From an uncultured Fluviicola sp. (lineage in GTDB: Bacteria > Bacteroidota > Bacteroidia > Flavobacteriales_D > Crocinitomicaceae), in contig CAJVYC010000001.1 of NCBI GenBank assembly GCA_913009205.1, forward strand, positions 186,001 to 250,000: a DNA stretch of 64,000 nt. Direction: 5' to 3'. Shown in pieces: positions 60,184 to 64,000 of the stretch. The notes beneath the pieces are model-generated. The model had not been told where the DNA came from. It did not search any database and saw only the letters and a program-made list of their open reading frames with translations. Within the stretch, counting starts at the first letter, position 1. Every line of letters begins with the position of its first letter. The translations under genes were made by a program, and so were the position numbers.

Positions 60184-60363
60184 ATTTATGTAACTCTAAG
60201 ATAGGGAAAAAGAAATTCCTAAACAATCGCTTAACAAATGTTATGAACAGGAAATTAACAATGAATGCATTCCTTTTAAGTCAATATCTACTCTAATGCT
60301 ATTGTAAATTAGGTCGCTAAATACGGATTTTCGAATCGTTCTTATGACGATTTTATTCATACA

Positions 60364-60398
60364 CACAAAAAAGGAGAATCAATTGATCCTCCTTTTAC
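60364..60398 (-). terminator. Terminator of typA
   Basis: AAAAGGAGaATC pairs with GATcCTCCTTTT around AATT, with A- and T-tracts on both sides, ~45 bp after the typA stop. The remaining gap up to the TPR gene is below 300 bp and shows nothing else. Confidence 0.85.
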
Positions 60399-60443
60399 TA
60401 TATCATATCGAGCTATCGAAACGGCAGCAGAGCAAAGTCGAGG

Positions 60444-62243
60444 CTAGGCCTTCCCAGCTCTCTTACGATCTGTTTCTTTCAAGAATATTTTTCTCATTCT
60501 CAAGCTTTCAGGAGTAACTTCAACATACTCATCTGCTTGGATGTATTCTAAACACTCCTCAAGACTAAATACTCTTGGTGGAACAATTCTCACCTTCGCA
60601 TCTGTACCTGATTTACGCATGTTCGTTAATTGCTTCGTTTTTGTAACGTTAACAGTTAAGTCACTCGCACGGCTATTTTCTCCAATTACTTGTCCTTCGT
60701 AAATACTTTCACCTGGTGCGATGAAGAATGTACCGCGCTCTTGCAAGTTATTCAGTGAGAACGGAATTGAAGTTCCTAATTCCATTGAGATCAAAGATCC
60801 ATTCAAACGTCCAGGAATATCTCCTTTGTACGGTTGGTAATCTAAGAATCGGTGTGTCATAATTGCTTCACCCGCCGTAGCAGTTAACAAGTAGTTTCTC
60901 AATCCAATAATTCCACGTGAAGGAACTTCGAATGTGATTGTCATACGGTCTCCTTTAGGAACCATATTTTTCATTTCACCTCTTCGCTTCGTTACAGCTT
61001 CTACTGCAGTTCCACTATTCACTTCTGGTAAATCAATTGTCAATTCCTCAACTGGCTCACATTTCTTACCATCAATCTCTCTAATGATAACTTGTGGTTG
61101 ACCAACTTGTAATTCATACCCTTCACGACGCATTGTTTCAATCAATACAGACAAGTGCATTACACCACGTCCGAAAACCATCCACTTATCCGCCTTGTCA
61201 GTCTTACCAATCTTCATTGCTAAGTTCTTCTCCAACTCTTTGTCTAAACGCTCAGAGATGTGCCTAGAAGTAACCAATTTACCTTCTTTACCAAAGAACG
61301 GCGAATCGTTAATTGAGAACATCATACTCATTGTAGGCTCATCAATTGCAATACTTTCTAAAGGATCTGGATTTTCAGCATCACAAATAGTATCACCGAT
61401 TTCAAAACCTTCAATTCCAGTAATTGCACAAATATCTCCACCTTGAACAGAATCAGACTTTACACGATTGGTTCCTTCAAAAACGAAAACATCTTTTATT
61501 TTGTGTCTTTGTTGCGATCCATCAGCTTTAGAAAGAATGATCGGCATGTTAGGCTTGATAATTCCACGAGTCAAACGACCGATAGCGATACGTCCAACGA
61601 ATGAAGAAAAATCAAGTGATGTAATCAACATTTGAGTATTTCCCTCTTCAATTGTAATCGGTGGGTAATAATCAAGAATTGCATCCAATAAAGGCGCGAT
61701 AGAATCTGTTTGCTCTTTCCAATCAGTAGACATCCATCCATTTTTGGCAGAACCATAAATAGTTGGGAAATCCAATTGTTCTTCAGTTGCATCCAATTCG
61801 AACATCAAATCAAATACTTTCTCATGAACTTCATCAGGAGTACAATTGTCTTTATCTACTTTGTTTACAACTACCATTGGCTTAATACCCATTGATAATG
61901 CTTTACCAAGTACAAAACGCGTCTGTGGCATTGGACCTTCAAAGGCATCAACCAATAGACAAACACCATCAGCCATATTCAATACACGTTCAACCTCTCC
62001 ACCGAAATCGGCGTGACCAGGTGTGTCAATGATATTAATCTTTGTTCCTTTATAAGTTACAGAAACGTTTTTAGACGTAATTGTAATTCCTCTTTCACGC
62101 TCAAGATCATTGCTGTCCATAATAAGTTCTCCTTTCGGACGATTTCTCTCATCGACTACTGCTCCTGCTTCAATCATTTTGTCAACCAATGTTGTCTTAC
62201 CATGATCAACGTGTGCAATAATTGCTATGTTTCTAATTTCCAT
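60444..62243 (-). CDS. typA: Translational GTPase TypA/BipA
   Basis: TypA is an EF-G-like GTPase that binds the ribosome and aids 50S assembly and stress or cold growth. Motifs: G1 [12 protein letters not shown]2 [10 protein letters not shown]3 [13 protein letters not shown]4 NKVDKD, then domain II and the TypA-specific C-terminus ([32 protein letters not shown]). Length, 599 aa, is normal. It is flanked by terminators and stands alone. Confidence 0.97.
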   Translation of the reverse strand: MEIRNIAIIAHVDHGKTTLVDKMIEAGAVVDERNRPKGELIMDSNDLERERGITITSKNVSVTYKGTKINIIDTPGHADFGGEVERVLNMADGVCLLVDAFEGPMPQTRFVLGKALSMGIKPMVVVNKVDKDNCTPDEVHEKVFDLMFELDATEEQLDFPTIYGSAKNGWMSTDWKEQTDSIAPLLDAILDYYPPITIEEGNTQMLITSLDFSSFVGRIAIGRLTRGIIKPNMPIILSKADGSQQRHKIKDVFVFEGTNRVKSDSVQGGDICAITGIEGFEIGDTICDAENPDPLESIAIDEPTMSMMFSINDSPFFGKEGKLVTSRHISERLDKELEKNLAMKIGKTDKADKWMVFGRGVMHLSVLIETMRREGYELQVGQPQVIIREIDGKKCEPVEELTIDLPEVNSGTAVEAVTKRRGEMKNMVPKGDRMTITFEVPSRGIIGLRNYLLTATAGEAIMTHRFLDYQPYKGDIPGRLNGSLISMELGTSIPFSLNNLQERGTFFIAPGESIYEGQVIGENSRASDLTVNVTKTKQLTNMRKSGTDAKVRIVPPRVFSLEECLEYIQADEYVEVTPESLRMRKIFLKETDRKRAGKA

Positions 62244-62264
62244 CTTCTTTAATTATGAATTTTA

Positions 62265-62300
62265 ATTAAGCTGATCTCGACTTCGCTCGATCAGCTTAAT
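62265..62300 (-). terminator. Hairpin between helicase and typA
   Basis: ATTAAGCTGATC (62265-62276) pairs perfectly with GATCAGCTTAAT (62289-62300), the loop being a second small stem around CTTC. It lies 28 bp after the helicase stop; T-tracts are weak, so termination is likely but not certain. Confidence 0.6.
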
Positions 62301-62327
62301 GTATAATTCCGAATTTCTAATTATTTA

Positions 62328-64000
62328 CTAATCTTTACGTCTTCTTCTTTCTGCACCAGCATCGCGGGCTGAGGTTCTTTCACCTCCACTTCGTTCACTA
62401 CTACTTCTTTCGCGATTTCCGAATTCTCTGCTTCCACCGTCACGTCTTCCACCTTCACGGTTTCCACTTCCTTCTGAGCTTCCACTGTCACGACTTCTAC
62501 GATTTCCACCGCCACTAAATCCGCCACTGCTTCTTCTGTTTCCACCGTCTCTGCTTCCGCCATCACGACTTCCACCTCCACTACGATTTCCAAAGCTTCG
62601 GCTTCCACCGCCGCCTCCTCCGCGATGACCAGCTCCTCCACCACTTCGACTTCCGCCTCCGCCTCCACTTCTGCTACCTCCTCCGTCTCCGGATTTCTTT
62701 TTGGTAACTTCAATAGAAACATCGTGTCCTTCGTAATCCGATCCGTTTACTTTGGCTAAAATATCGTCAGCATGCTCGTTATCGGCCTCAAAGAATGAGA
62801 ATGAAGCAAGAATATCAATACGACCTACTTTGTCAGATTTTAATCCAGTACTATCGCAAATAACTCTTAGAAGTCCACCAGGATTTAAACCATCACGGTT
62901 TCCAAGGTTAACAAAGAATCTTGTTTTGTTTTCATCATTACGACGACCACCACGTTCTCCTCTGTCTCTATCTCTTCTTTCTCCTCTTTCACCACGATCA
63001 CTATCTCTGCCACGACCTGAGTCTTTGGCATTTAAATCGCTTGCTTTGTTGTAATATTCAATAAAACGATTGAATTCAGCAGAAACGAATTTCTTAACTA
63101 CTTCTTCCGTAGATAATCCTTCAAATTCTTTCATTACTGCAGGAAGAAACTCAGCGATATTCTCTTCTTTAACTTCCGTTGTAATTACTTTATCAACCAA
63201 TTTCATCAATTGGATTTCACAAATCTCTTTAGCTCCAGGAACCGTTCCCTTCTTAAAGGTTGTTCTCAATTTCTTCTCTAAGGTTTTAATCTTGTAGCTT
63301 TCTCTTGGCGTAACCAACACTAAAGATTCACCTTTTTTACCTGCACGTGCTGTCCTTCCACTTCTGTGCGTGTAATTTTCAATCTCATCTGGAAGGTTAT
63401 AGTTTATTACGTGTGTAATATCATCTACATCGATCCCTCTTGCTGCTACATCTGTTGCAACTAAGATTTGAATTGATTTTGATCTGAAGCGACGCATTGC
63501 ATTGTCCCTTTGCGCTTGTGACAATTCACCGTGCAATGGTTCTGCGCTGTATCCTTCTTTCACTAATTTTTCTGCAACTGCTGCCGTTTCACGACGCGTT
63601 CTACAGAATATCAATCCGTAAATACTTGGATTGAAATCAATTATACGTTTAACAGCATTGTATCTATCACGTTCTGAAACCGTGTAATATATATGCTCTA
63701 TATTTTCATTTGACTGGTTTTTGTGTCCAATGGCAACCTCTAGTGGATTCTCCATATAGTTCTTTGCAATCGCTGCCACTTCTTTCGGCATTGTCGCAGA
63801 GAATAACCATACGTTTCTTTCTAAAGGAGTTTTATCAAGGATATGATCAATATCTTCCTTGAATCCCATGTTTAGCATTTCATCTGCTTCATCGAGAACA
63901 ACCCACTCAATCTCATTGAGATCAATTGCTTTCCGATTCGTCAAGTCAACTAACCGACCAGGAGTTGCAACGATAATCTGCGCTCCTCTCTTAATGTCTG
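62328..64000 (-). CDS. DEAD-box RNA helicase, 3' part
   Basis: The frame is open to the window edge, so the N-terminal motifs (Q, I, Ia) lie outside. Visible are motif Ib TPGRLVDL, motif II VLDEADEMLNMGF, motif III SATMPKEV, IV IFCRTRRET, V ATDVAARGID and VI HRSGRTARAG, the whole second helicase domain. A CsdA/DbpA-type RNA-binding domain follows (FFVNLGNRDGLNPGGLLRVI, ADDILAKVNGSDYEGHDVSIEV). The end is a long Gly/Arg/Ser-rich tail with RGG and SGG repeats, as in DeaD/CsdA-like cold-shock helicases. It probably acts in mRNA decay or ribosome assembly. The M at 63944 is internal. Confidence 0.92.
   Translation of the reverse strand, partial: DIKRGAQIIVATPGRLVDLTNRKAIDLNEIEWVVLDEADEMLNMGFKEDIDHILDKTPLERNVWLFSATMPKEVAAIAKNYMENPLEVAIGHKNQSNENIEHIYYTVSERDRYNAVKRIIDFNPSIYGLIFCRTRRETAAVAEKLVKEGYSAEPLHGELSQAQRDNAMRRFRSKSIQILVATDVAARGIDVDDITHVINYNLPDEIENYTHRSGRTARAGKKGESLVLVTPRESYKIKTLEKKLRTTFKKGTVPGAKEICEIQLMKLVDKVITTEVKEENIAEFLPAVMKEFEGLSTEEVVKKFVSAEFNRFIEYYNKASDLNAKDSGRGRDSDRGERGERRDRDRGERGGRRNDENKTRFFVNLGNRDGLNPGGLLRVICDSTGLKSDKVGRIDILASFSFFEADNEHADDILAKVNGSDYEGHDVSIEVTKKKSGDGGGSRSGGGGGSRSGGGAGHRGGGGGGSRSFGNRSGGGSRDGGSRDGGNRRSSGGFSGGGNRRSRDSGSSEGSGNREGGRRDGGSREFGNRERSSSERSGGERTSARDAGAERRRRKD

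Noticed and set aside
62328-62720. Short repeats (GGNGGN type) in the helicase tail as a CRISPR or satellite array
   Set aside because: They encode an RGG/SGG tail in frame and lack constant repeat and spacer lengths.
62321-62722. Minus-strand ORF of 133 codons, rich in Glu/Val/Ala
   Set aside because: It is an alternate frame of the repetitive Gly/Arg/Ser tail of the helicase gene; its low complexity reflects that repeat.

Overview
The window looks like chromosome of a gliding or T9SS-positive member of the Bacteroidota, most likely order Flavobacteriales; a Crocinitomicaceae/Fluviicola-like host is a guess. The grounds are the type IX secretion and gliding genes porV, porU, porP/sprF and gldJ, several proteins ending in T9SS sorting domains, the Bacteroidota -7 promoter motif TAnnTTTG in front of tRNA and protein genes, AT-rich sequence and short intergenic gaps. 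No phage, plasmid, CRISPR array or intact insertion sequence was seen.

Layout. 1-3.8 kb: end of a T9SS-exported ASPIC/UnbV protein, biotin genes bioB-bioF, and ispF. 3.8-14 kb: T9SS block (porV-porU leftward, porP/sprF-gldJ rightward), a decayed second copy of gldJ, and murF. 14-22 kb: acyl-CoA dehydrogenase, anmK, a Glu/Leu dehydrogenase, nhaD, an ExbB-ExbD-TonB set and folC. 22-28 kb: tRNA-Val, a glycine-rich T9SS protein between two near-identical terminators, and acs with a graveyard of truncated genes on each side (secreted protein, MBOAT acyltransferase, SRPBCC protein, TetA-like transporter), then tRNA-Ser. 28-42 kb: GWxTD protein, glycosyltransferase, aroQ, xerC/D-type recombinase, rimO, comB, a zinc phospholipase/nuclease-like protein, a membrane glycosyltransferase, a frameshifted tfoX-like gene, a Na+ efflux-type ABC transporter followed by a six-repeat secreted protein, and tRNA-Leu.

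42-56 kb holds two metal-uptake regions. The first is a leftward operon DUF4856 lipoprotein - imelysin - HTTM protein - TonB receptor, with a remnant of a di-heme oxidoreductase beside it, and probably handles iron. The second has a His/Cys secreted protein, a TonB receptor and two lipoproteins on the minus strand, divergent from an mbnP-mbnH pair on the plus strand; it is probably a copper-acquisition locus, and its MbnP carries a T9SS sorting domain.

56-64 kb: alpha/beta hydrolase, WD40 protein, comA (partner of the distant comB), a TPR protein, typA and the 3' part of a DEAD-box helicase gene that runs off the window.

The main surprises are the amount of gene decay among otherwise compact genes (about nine broken or truncated genes), the gldJ tandem duplication, the T9SS-linked MbnP/MbnH pair, an A13 tract next to the start of the imelysin operon, and the split comA/comB pathway.
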